Under the pieces are notes generated by a model. That model saw nothing but the letters and a program-made list of their open reading frames with translations. It was not told where the DNA came from and ran no database searches. A program made the translations under genes and the position numbers. DNA of 7,802 nucleotides from Bacteroides sp. (GTDB lineage: Bacteria; Bacteroidota; Bacteroidia; Bacteroidales; GCA-2748055): assembly GCA_011048475.1 (NCBI GenBank), contig DSDZ01000030.1:1-7802 (forward strand), written 5' to 3'. The first letter of the stretch is position 1. The number at the start of each line of letters is the position of its first letter. Of this stretch, positions 1 to 6,552 are shown piece after piece.

Positions 1-17
1 CGCAGTTTCATAGAGAG

Positions 18-1280
18 ATGAAATCGCCACGGTCGTTGTCATTGACCTCTTCGGTGTATGAGGACAATGAAACAGAGCCCCCGGACCTCCGTCAACCCGG
101 AGCCAATCCCCAGAAAAAGACACGCGTAAACGGAAATCACCCACATCCCCCGGTGAGCGAGCGATCTTCGCGCTTCAGGGAAATGTTTTTTCCGGATACA
201 TCCATACAGCAGTGGAACAGCTGGCAATGGCAACTGACCCACAGCATCACCTCCTGGAAACAGCTGGAGAGATTTTTCAGCCTGTCGGGGGAAGAGATGC
301 AATCGGCGCTGCAGCAACGCCTGCCCCTGCGGATCACGCCCTACTATGCGAGCCTGATCGATCCCGAAAATCCCCTGCAACCCGTCAGGCGGACCATGAT
401 CCCGGTTGTCCGGGAACTGGAGATCTCTCCCGAAGAAAAGGCAGATCCGCTGGGTGAGGAAAACCAGAGCCCTGTGCCCCAGCTGGTTCACAGGTATCCG
501 GACAGGGTCCTGTTCCTGACCACCGGTGTCTGCGCGGCCTATTGCAGGTACTGCACCCGTTCGCACCTGGTCTCGAAGAAGGACAAGGTCCACTCCAGGC
601 TCAGCAGCTGGGACATTGCACTGGACTACATCAGGAACCATCCGGAGATCCGTGATGTGCTTCTTTCGGGAGGGGATCCGCTGACCATGTCCGACGGCAG
701 ACTTGAATACCTGCTTTCCAGGTTGCGGGAGATCCCCCACGTGGAGATCATCCGGATCGGCACCAAGGTGCCCGTGGTCCTTCCCCAGAGAATCACGGAG
801 GGACTGCTGCAGATGCTGAGGAAATACCACCCGCTGCTGATGAGCATCCATTTCACCCATCCCGATGAGATCACTCCGGAGACGGCATATGCCTGTAACG
901 CTCTGGCAGACGCCGGGATCCCCCTGGGGAGCCAGACCGTGCTCCTGAAGGGGATCAACGACGAGGTGGATATATACAAAAGCCTGGCCCAGAAGCTGCT
1001 GAAGATCAGGGTAAGGCCTTACTACCTGTACCAGTGCGATCCCATTCCGGGTTCGGCCCATTTCAGGACCCCGGTGTCAAAGGGACTGGAGATCATCAGG
1101 GGGCTCCGCGGTTTTACCTCGGGGTACGCCATCCCACACTTCGTGATCGATGCCCCCGGCGGAGGCGGAAAGATCCCGCTGCTTCCCGATTACCTGGCCG
1201 AACGGAATGAAGAAGGATACCTGCTAACCAATTACGAAGGCAGGAAGTACCTGTACAGGGAGCCCCTCGATCTCTTCTAA
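18..1280 (+). CDS. kamA: Lysine 2,3-aminomutase-like radical SAM/PLP enzyme
   Basis: Predicted cytoplasmic enzyme converting L-lysine to L-beta-lysine with S-adenosylmethionine, a [4Fe-4S] cluster and PLP. The radical SAM motif CxxxCxxC is C172, C176, C179, followed by TR, with R181 at the place of the carboxylate-binding Arg of the clostridial enzyme. Near the C-terminus DAPGGGGK carries K385, the PLP lysine. D341 (in YQCDP) and D378 (in DAPGGGGK) match the two aspartates that bind the substrate epsilon-amine in clostridial lysine aminomutase; as I recall, glutamate 2,3-aminomutases replace both, so lysine is the favoured substrate. Homology to the clostridial enzyme runs from about residue 53 to the end. 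Two oddities: about 50 Pro/Ser-rich residues precede the conserved start, and the C-terminal cysteine-rich zinc tail is missing, although the partner Cys (C293) remains. The start at 18 follows AGAGAG; a GTG at 153 is an alternative. First gene seen in the operon. Confidence 0.93.
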   Translation: MKSPRSLSLTSSVYEDNETEPPDLRQPGANPQKKTRVNGNHPHPPVSERSSRFREMFFPDTSIQQWNSWQWQLTHSITSWKQLERFFSLSGEEMQSALQQRLPLRITPYYASLIDPENPLQPVRRTMIPVVRELEISPEEKADPLGEENQSPVPQLVHRYPDRVLFLTTGVCAAYCRYCTRSHLVSKKDKVHSRLSSWDIALDYIRNHPEIRDVLLSGGDPLTMSDGRLEYLLSRLREIPHVEIIRIGTKVPVVLPQRITEGLLQMLRKYHPLLMSIHFTHPDEITPETAYACNALADAGIPLGSQTVLLKGINDEVDIYKSLAQKLLKIRVRPYYLYQCDPIPGSAHFRTPVSKGLEIIRGLRGFTSGYAIPHFVIDAPGGGGKIPLLPDYLAERNEEGYLLTNYEGRKYLYREPLDLF

Positions 1281-1292
1281 AAGCGGGGAATC

Positions 1293-3047
1293 ATGATCAT
1301 TATCAGGCGCATCCATGATGCCACGCTGCCGTCCGACCGGAATGCCATCGCTCAGGTACAGGAGATCCTGAGGAACCGGTTTCCCGATGTGAGGGAGAAA
1401 TATGTGGAAAATATTCCCGAACAGCTGACAGATCCGCTCAAGTACAGGTTCCGCACCTCCCTGCTGGTCTCCGAGAACAGGAACGGGGTCGTCCGGGGTT
1501 TCTCCCTGATGTACCACGCACCCGACCTGCATTTCTGTTTCCTGGATTTTATCGCCACCCGGAGGGAGGTAAAAACGGGCGGGATCGGCAGCTCACTGTA
1601 TGAAAGCGCCAGGGAAGAGGCCATCAGGCTCAAATCGTCGGGACTGTTCTTTGAATGCCTGCCCGACGATCCCGCCCTCTGCAAAAACGAGGCGCTCATG
1701 GAGGAGAACAGGGCAAGGCTGAAGTTCTATGAACGCTTCGGCGCATTCCCCCTGATCAACACCCGGTATGAAACCCCCGTGAACCCTGAAAAAGATGATT
1801 GCCCGCCATACCTGGTCTGTGATTTCCTGGGACAGCCCCCGGTCGGTAAAAAAGCAGCCAGGAAGATCGTCAGGGCGATCCTGGAAAGGAAATATGAGGA
1901 CCTGGTTACCGAGGATTATATCCAAGATGTGGTCCGCTCCATCGGGGACGATCCCGTCAGGCTCCGGGAACCCCGGTACACCAGGCCCAGGAAAAGCCCG
2001 TCTGCCCCCGCCCCGGGACAGCCGGGATCCGGATCGATCCTTCTGGCCATCAACGACCGGCACTCCATCCACCACGTCCGTGACAGGGGTTATGTGGAAT
2101 CGCCGGTCCGGATCTCCACCATTGCGGCAGAGCTGAATCCTTCCGGCCTGTTCAGGGAACTACCTGTCCGCACCTTCTCGGAAAAACACATCCAGGCGGT
2201 CCACGATGCGGGATACATCCGCTATTTCAAGCGGGTCTGCGCCAGTCTGCCCGCGGGCAAATCGATCTATCCCTATGTATTTCCCGTCAGGAACAAACAC
2301 AGGGCCCCGTCGGACGACTCGGTGCTGGCCGGCTATTACTGCATTGACACCTTCACCCCGCTGAACAGGAATGCCTACCTGGCGGCCAAACGGGCGGTGG
2401 ACTGTGCACTCACCTGTGCGGTGCAACTCCTGGGCGGGGGCCGGGCGGCATATGCGCTGGTCCGTCCCCCGGGCCACCACGCCGAAAAGAAGGTCTTCGG
2501 AGGTTTCTGTTACTTCAACTCGGCGGCCATTGCCGCCCATTACCTCTCCCACTACGGAAAGGTGGCCATGCTGGATGTGGATTACCACCACGGGAACGGA
2601 CAGCAGGATATCTTCTACCACCGGAAGGATGTGCTGACCATCTCCATCCACGGGCATCCCTCCTTTGCCTACCCTTATTTCAGCGGCTATGCCGAAGAAA
2701 AGGGAGAGGGGGAAGGACTGGGATACAATGTGAATTATCCACTGAAAGAGCAGCTGAGCGGCGGGGAATACAGGACGGTGCTTGAAAAGGCCATGGAACG
2801 GATCCGCAGGTTCAGGCCGGATTACCTGGTGGTCCCGCTGGGACTGGATCCTTCGAAGGGCGACCCGACGGGGACCTGGAGCCTGAGCGCATCGGATTTC
2901 AGCCAGAACGGCATGATCATCGGGAAATACAGATTCCCGACACTGTTCGTCCAGGAAGGCGGTTACAAGAACAGGGTGCTGGGAGTGAATGCACGACACT
3001 TTTTTCAGGGATTTCACACTGCATTCTTCAACGATTATAAAAGATGA
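1293..3047 (+). CDS. GNAT acetyltransferase fused to HDAC/acetylpolyamine-amidohydrolase-type deacetylase
   Basis: A 584-residue two-domain protein. Residues 1 to about 178 form a GNAT acetyltransferase: the acetyl-CoA loop is K94-T-G-G-I-G99 and an F-Y-E-R-F-G segment (145-150) sits where GNAT proteins have their late helix. A charged, then Pro/Ser-rich linker (about 180-247) leads to a zinc deacetylase of the arginase/HDAC fold (248-584). Its signatures are RPPGHHA with H395/H396 as the general-base pair, DVDYHHGNG with zinc ligands D430 and H432, LGLDP with zinc ligand D519, and QEGGY with Y558, the transition-state Tyr. The YVESPVR motif (267-273) and EGGY rather than GGGGY point to the acetylpolyamine amidohydrolase branch, so a small acetylated amine is a likelier substrate than a histone. 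All catalytic residues are present. The fusion joins acetyl transfer and removal in one chain. It starts 12 bp after the aminomutase (GGGGAA just upstream) and its stop overlaps the next start as ATGA. Confidence 0.92.
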   Translation: MIIIRRIHDATLPSDRNAIAQVQEILRNRFPDVREKYVENIPEQLTDPLKYRFRTSLLVSENRNGVVRGFSLMYHAPDLHFCFLDFIATRREVKTGGIGSSLYESAREEAIRLKSSGLFFECLPDDPALCKNEALMEENRARLKFYERFGAFPLINTRYETPVNPEKDDCPPYLVCDFLGQPPVGKKAARKIVRAILERKYEDLVTEDYIQDVVRSIGDDPVRLREPRYTRPRKSPSAPAPGQPGSGSILLAINDRHSIHHVRDRGYVESPVRISTIAAELNPSGLFRELPVRTFSEKHIQAVHDAGYIRYFKRVCASLPAGKSIYPYVFPVRNKHRAPSDDSVLAGYYCIDTFTPLNRNAYLAAKRAVDCALTCAVQLLGGGRAAYALVRPPGHHAEKKVFGGFCYFNSAAIAAHYLSHYGKVAMLDVDYHHGNGQQDIFYHRKDVLTISIHGHPSFAYPYFSGYAEEKGEGEGLGYNVNYPLKEQLSGGEYRTVLEKAMERIRRFRPDYLVVPLGLDPSKGDPTGTWSLSASDFSQNGMIIGKYRFPTLFVQEGGYKNRVLGVNARHFFQGFHTAFFNDYKR

Positions 3048-4087
3048 AACACAACAGAAAAAAACATATGACCATCGGGCTCACGTATGACCTGAGGGAC
3101 GAATACCTGGCGCTGGGCTTTTCTGAAGAAGAGACGGCAGAGTTTGACAGGGAAGGGACCATTGTGGCCATAGAAACCACCCTGGACAGTCTGGGATACA
3201 AAACCGATCGCATCGGGAACATCTGGAACCTGGTCCGCCGCCTGGAGCAGGGCGACCGGTGGGACCTGGTATTCAATATCGCCGAAGGGATGTACGGTGC
3301 CGGCAGGGAGGCCCAGGTACCCGCGCTACTGGATGCATACCGGATCCCCTACGTGTTCTCCAATCCCCTCGTCATGGCGCTGACCCTTGACAAGGCCCTG
3401 ACAAAGGTGATCGTGAAAAATGCCGGGATCGCCACCCCGGAGCACCGGGTGGTCTATCACCCGCGGGATATCGCGGACATCAACCTGCCTTTCCCGCTTT
3501 TTGCAAAACCGCTGGCCGAGGGGACCGGCAAGGGAATTGATCCCCGGTCGGTCATCCGCACCCCGCAGCAATTATCCGATGTATGCAATGAATTGCTATC
3601 CAGATACAACCAGCCCGTGCTGGTGGAAACCTACCTGAGCGGACGGGAGTTCACCGCGGGAATTGTAGGGACGGGCGACCGGGCCAGGTGTGTCGGGGTG
3701 ATCGAGATCATCCTGAAAGACAATGCGGAAGAGGGGGTTTATTCATATGTGAACAAGGAGGAGTGCGAGGAGAGGATCATCTACAGCCTGACGGACCCGG
3801 CGGCATCGGAGGCGTGCGCCGGCATGGCCCTGAACGTCTGGAAGACGCTCCGGTGCGAGGATGCGGGACGGGTGGATATCCGTTTTGATGAACACGGAAA
3901 TCCGTTCTTCCTGGAGGTCAATCCCCTGGCAGGGATGCACCCGGAGCATTCGGACCTGCCCATCCTGGCCACGCTTCACGGGATCCCTTACAGGGACCTG
4001 ATGACAATGATCATGGATTCAGCCCTTCTTAAAATCCGGAAACCCGTCCATGAAACAGGTACTCCTGTTGATCAATACGCTCTCTGA
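3044..4087 (+). CDS. D-Ala-D-Ala ligase-like ATP-grasp ligase (first of two)
   Basis: An ATP-dependent carboxylate-amine ligase that would activate a carboxylate as acyl phosphate and join it to an amine. The N-terminal domain has FNIAEG (77-82) and IPYVFSNP (101-108), where D-Ala-D-Ala ligases have FNxxHG and IPYTGS. The ATP-grasp core shows K155 in FAKP, the loop EGTGKG (159-164), E195 before LSGREFT (198-204), and metal ligands D278, E291 and N293, with the 13-residue D-to-E spacing of Ddl. It differs from true Ddl in two places: EGTGKG replaces EGSS, and NPLAGMHPEHSD (293-304) replaces NTxPGMTxxS. A peptidoglycan role is therefore doubtful, and no murein genes are nearby. Its ATG overlaps the stop of the upstream gene (ATGA); M9 at 3068 is an alternative start giving a more usual N-terminus just before the TIGLTYD strand. 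Its last 38 bases overlap the next gene. Substrates are unknown. Confidence 0.88.
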   Translation: MKHNRKKHMTIGLTYDLRDEYLALGFSEEETAEFDREGTIVAIETTLDSLGYKTDRIGNIWNLVRRLEQGDRWDLVFNIAEGMYGAGREAQVPALLDAYRIPYVFSNPLVMALTLDKALTKVIVKNAGIATPEHRVVYHPRDIADINLPFPLFAKPLAEGTGKGIDPRSVIRTPQQLSDVCNELLSRYNQPVLVETYLSGREFTAGIVGTGDRARCVGVIEIILKDNAEEGVYSYVNKEECEERIIYSLTDPAASEACAGMALNVWKTLRCEDAGRVDIRFDEHGNPFFLEVNPLAGMHPEHSDLPILATLHGIPYRDLMTMIMDSALLKIRKPVHETGTPVDQYAL

Positions 4088-5018
4088 GCAGCCTTCGGGG
4101 GACGAGCTGGATGTACTGGTCCAGGCCGAAGCGGTCGAAAAGTCGCTTGAAGAACTCGGCTACGGTCATTCCAGGGTGTACTGCGGTCTGAACCTGGAGT
4201 ATGTCAGGGTAATGCTGGAGAGCAAAACGCCCGACCTGGTCTTCAACCTGGTGGAAAGCCTGGATGGAAAAGGTTCCCTGATCCATCTTCCTGCCTGGCT
4301 GCTGGAAACATCCGGGATCCCCTTCACCGGATCACCCGCCCATGCCCTGATGATCACCACGGACAAGGTCCGCACCAAAATCATCCTCAGGGAGCGGGGG
4401 ATCCCCACGCCGGACTGGATCCTTCCGGCCGGAGTCCCCGAACCCGAATCCGGCAGAAAATACATCCTGAAACCCGTCCGGGAGGACGGCTCCGCCGGGA
4501 TCACGGATGCCTCGGTGGTGGAAGGAGGAAAATTTGATTTTAAGGTATATGCAGCTGACCCCGCATCCCGGGATCATTTCCTGGAGGAATACATCGACGG
4601 AAGGGAATTCAACATCACCCTGCTGGCCCGAAGCGGCAGACCTGAAGTGATGCCGGTAGCCGAGATGCGGTATGTGGATTACCCGGAGGGGAAACCCCGG
4701 ATCCTCAACTTCGCATCCAAGTGGGACGAGGGCTCATTTGAATATGCGAAGACCATCCGGTCCTTCGATCTGCCGGAGGCGGACAGCAACCTTGTTTCCC
4801 GCATGAAGGAGATCAGCCTGCAATGCTGGGATGTTTTTGAAATGAAAGGGTACGCCCGGGTGGATTTCCGGGTGGACCGCAACAACCAGCCTTTCGTTCT
4901 GGAGGTGAACGCCAATCCTTGCATCTCGCCCGATGCTGGATTTGTGGCCGCCTGCGCTAAAGGGGGAGTGGATTACAATACCATGATCAAACGGATCATT
5001 ATGGATGCAACTGTTTAG
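4050..5018 (+). CDS. D-Ala-D-Ala ligase-like ATP-grasp ligase (second of two)
   Basis: A 322-residue ATP-grasp ligase, clearly distinct from the one before it. The N-terminal strand KQVLLLINTL begins right after the chosen ATG, which supports that start although it lies 38 bp inside the upstream gene. FNLVES (65-70) and IPFTGSP (90-96) match the N-terminal and hinge motifs of D-Ala-D-Ala ligases. The core has K141 in KPVREDGSAGI (141-151), E179/E180 before IDGREFN (182-188), and metal ligands D272, E285 and N287 with 13-residue D-to-E spacing. The end motif is EVNANPCISPDAGF (285-298) instead of the EVNPLAGMHP of its neighbour, so the acceptor pockets probably differ. Two non-identical ligases in one operon suggest two successive amide bonds or two alternative acceptors (inference). 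Overlapping genes suggest translational coupling and possibly a complex. Confidence 0.88.
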   Translation: MKQVLLLINTLSEQPSGDELDVLVQAEAVEKSLEELGYGHSRVYCGLNLEYVRVMLESKTPDLVFNLVESLDGKGSLIHLPAWLLETSGIPFTGSPAHALMITTDKVRTKIILRERGIPTPDWILPAGVPEPESGRKYILKPVREDGSAGITDASVVEGGKFDFKVYAADPASRDHFLEEYIDGREFNITLLARSGRPEVMPVAEMRYVDYPEGKPRILNFASKWDEGSFEYAKTIRSFDLPEADSNLVSRMKEISLQCWDVFEMKGYARVDFRVDRNNQPFVLEVNANPCISPDAGFVAACAKGGVDYNTMIKRIIMDATV

Positions 5019-5021
5019 GGA

Positions 5022-5573
5022 ATGGGAACCGAAGATCAGCTAAAGCAGGAAGGAGCCATCGGACTGAGAAGGGATGTTCGGCCGGATGACCCGGCAATTG
5101 TGGAAGAGATCGTCCGCTCCACAGGCTTCTTCCGGGAGGACGAAGTAACCGTGGCCGTGGAACTGGTGCGGGAACGCCTAAACAAGGGAGCCGAAAGCGG
5201 GTATGAATTCATTTTTGCGGAGACGGGCGGCAGGACAGTGGGATACAGCTGCTTTGGCCTGATCCCCTGCACCCTGCAGAGCTACGATTTGTACTGGATC
5301 GCCACCCACAGGGATTTCATGAACCGGGGGATCGGACGAAAGCTTTTGGAGGAGACCGAAGCGGTGGTCCGCTCCGGTTGCGGGAACGGGGTATACGTGG
5401 AAACCTCCTCCAAACCCCTGTACACCCCCACCCGGGCTTTCTATGAAAAAAACGGTTACATGCTCAAGGCCCGGTTCGGGGATTTCTACGACCGGGGCGA
5501 TGACAAGATCGTTTACGTGAAATACCTGCAGCAGGACAGCTTCATCTCGGAGCGGAATGAAGCGGATCTATAA
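5022..5573 (+). CDS. GNAT family N-acetyltransferase
   Basis: A 183-residue stand-alone acetyl-CoA-dependent acetyltransferase. The order is typical of GNAT: an N-terminal strand GLRRDVRPDD (14-23), helices, FIFAE (63-67), GYSCFGL (74-80), the beta-4 strand YWIAT (91-95), the acetyl-CoA loop M-N-R-G-I-G (100-105) followed by helix RKLLEETE, and the late AFYEKNGY (139-146). The usual first residue of the loop (Q or R) is Met here. It starts 3 bp after the stop of the second ATP-grasp gene, so it belongs to the same operon and is its last gene; the next gene lies on the other strand. In methanogens beta-lysine made by a KamA homologue (AblA) is acetylated by a GNAT enzyme (AblB), so an amine of beta-lysine or of a ligated product is a reasonable substrate guess. 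No terminator hairpin is visible in the 14 bp after it. Confidence 0.85.
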   Translation: MGTEDQLKQEGAIGLRRDVRPDDPAIVEEIVRSTGFFREDEVTVAVELVRERLNKGAESGYEFIFAETGGRTVGYSCFGLIPCTLQSYDLYWIATHRDFMNRGIGRKLLEETEAVVRSGCGNGVYVETSSKPLYTPTRAFYEKNGYMLKARFGDFYDRGDDKIVYVKYLQQDSFISERNEADL

Positions 5574-5587
5574 AGGTGCACACTAAC

Positions 5588-6379
5588 TTATTGAATCACC
5601 CAGTCGGTGTATTCGCTGGTCCAGGTCCCCAGTTCCTGCAATTCGTTAAAAAGGGGCTCCACCCCGGCAACAGCTGACTTTCCCTCTTCGGTCAGAACAC
5701 CCTCTTCCGGTTCAAGCCGATCCCTTGCCTCCAGTGATTCGATCCAGTACATCAAGGCATAATCGTCCGCATGCTCTCCCCTGTCCCCCTTCATCATATA
5801 GATCGTCCAGCCCCGGGCAATTTTTTCCAGTTCGGGAATGTATTTTTCTGCCATAAAATCCAGAAATTGACTCAACGTTGCACCCGGAGCCAGTGTCAGA
5901 TCCATGTGATGCCATCCGAGGACCGTTCCTTTCTGCAGCTCCAGCTCCCGGTTCGTGCTCTGCGGGAGGATGATCCAGTCCGTATACCCGGATTCCGCTG
6001 CTTCCACAAATTGATTGGACTTTTCAATCACAGCTCCCAGCTTTTCCATTGCGACCCCGCCTGCCTGGGTGAAATTGCCTTCCTCATCCCAGTACTGAGC
6101 CCGCAGGCCGGGAGAATCAAAATACCAGATCCAGGCCAGTCCTTGCTGCTGAGCACCCCTGTCGCCTTTTAGAAGAAAAATCTTTGAACCTGTGAAAGCT
6201 TGCTCGATTTCCGGAAAGTACTCATTGATTAAAAAATCCTGATACTGGTTCATGATCACATCAGGATGAAGGGTCACGGCAAGGGGACGAAAGGCAACAA
6301 TGCCGCCCTTTTTCAGGGTCTGTCCGGTTGCAGCTCCTGCAACCAGAACAAATACCAGGACAATGAATGATTTTTTCAT
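5588..6379 (-). CDS. Secreted protein of two tandem repeat domains, function unknown
   Basis: A 263-residue protein I do not recognise. Residues 1-19 form a classical signal peptide (MKKS, then a hydrophobic stretch, then AATG before Q20), so export to the periplasm or outside is likely; no lipobox Cys is seen. The mature part is an internal duplication: residues about 23-137 align with about 149-262. Matching landmarks are KKGG/QKGT, QYQDFLINEYFPEIE (45-59) with QFLDFMAEKYIPELE (171-185), LLKGDRG (69-75) with MMKGDRG (195-201), WIWYFDS (83-89) with LMYWIES (209-215), and YTDWII (132-137) with YTDWVI (257-262). The two halves are too diverged to be a recent duplication. The repeat length and helix/strand pattern could fit a ferredoxin-like alpha/beta barrel fold, but this is a guess. 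It converges on the operon and is divergent from the GH3 gene, so it is probably transcribed alone from the 6380-6552 gap. Confidence 0.82.
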   Translation of the reverse strand: MKKSFIVLVFVLVAGAATGQTLKKGGIVAFRPLAVTLHPDVIMNQYQDFLINEYFPEIEQAFTGSKIFLLKGDRGAQQQGLAWIWYFDSPGLRAQYWDEEGNFTQAGGVAMEKLGAVIEKSNQFVEAAESGYTDWIILPQSTNRELELQKGTVLGWHHMDLTLAPGATLSQFLDFMAEKYIPELEKIARGWTIYMMKGDRGEHADDYALMYWIESLEARDRLEPEEGVLTEEGKSAVAGVEPLFNELQELGTWTSEYTDWVIQ

Positions 6380-6428
6380 GGATGAAGATGTTGGGTTATT
6401 TTATCTCAATTTACGATATTGGGACCCT

Positions 6429-6479
6429 CAAAATCAAGTATGACGTTGATATTAAGTGTTTTTTAACATCCTGATTTTG
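6429..6479. repeat. Nested inverted repeat in divergent intergenic region
   Basis: The outer arms CAAAATCA (6429-6436) and TGATTTTG (6472-6479) pair perfectly over 8 bp. Inside them GATATTAA (6448-6455) and TTAACATC (6463-6470) pair at 7 of 8 positions around the loop GTGTTTT. The left side has an 11-base bulge and the right side a single unpaired C. It sits in the only AT-rich gap of the window, between the divergent starts at 6379 and 6553. It could be a regulator site or an RNA hairpin in either leader, but AT-rich DNA yields such repeats by chance. I saw no convincing Bacteroidota promoter (TAnnTTTG with upstream TTTG) on either strand. Confidence 0.35.
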
Positions 6480-6552
6480 CCCTGGTTTAGGTAACTTGCA
6501 CTGAATTCGACTGAACTAAATTTCCATCCCGACCGCAGACACTTATCAAACC

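Noticed and set aside
39..1061. Long minus-strand open frame (340 codons) opposite the aminomutase gene
   Set aside because: It lies wholly antisense to a gene with complete radical SAM and PLP motifs, has no recognisable motifs itself, and long antisense frames are expected in GC-rich codons.
18..1280. Calling the first gene epmB (EF-P beta-lysylation)
   Set aside because: No epmA or efp is present, the protein is longer than EpmB (about 340 residues), and its linked genes point to a metabolite pathway.
2160..3017. Minus-strand open frame (285 codons) opposite the deacetylase domain
   Set aside because: It is a shadow of the intact HDAC/APAH domain; the residues are rich in His/Arg/Gly/Pro as expected for antisense reading, with no family resemblance.
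3044..4087. Calling the first ATP-grasp gene a cell-wall D-alanine-D-alanine ligase (ddl)
   Set aside because: The specificity loops differ from Ddl (EGTGKG for EGSS, NPLAGMHPEHSD for NTxPGMT), a second different ligase follows, and no peptidoglycan genes are near.
5574..5587. Bidirectional terminator between the convergent genes
   Set aside because: The gap is 14 bp; it contains only a GTGCAC palindrome and no GC stem with a T-run.
6380..6552. Bacteroidota-type promoters (TAnnTTTG at -7) for the divergent genes
   Set aside because: Only partial matches such as TAACTTGC (6491-6498) and TAAATTGA on the minus strand were seen, each with two mismatches and no well-spaced upstream TTTG.
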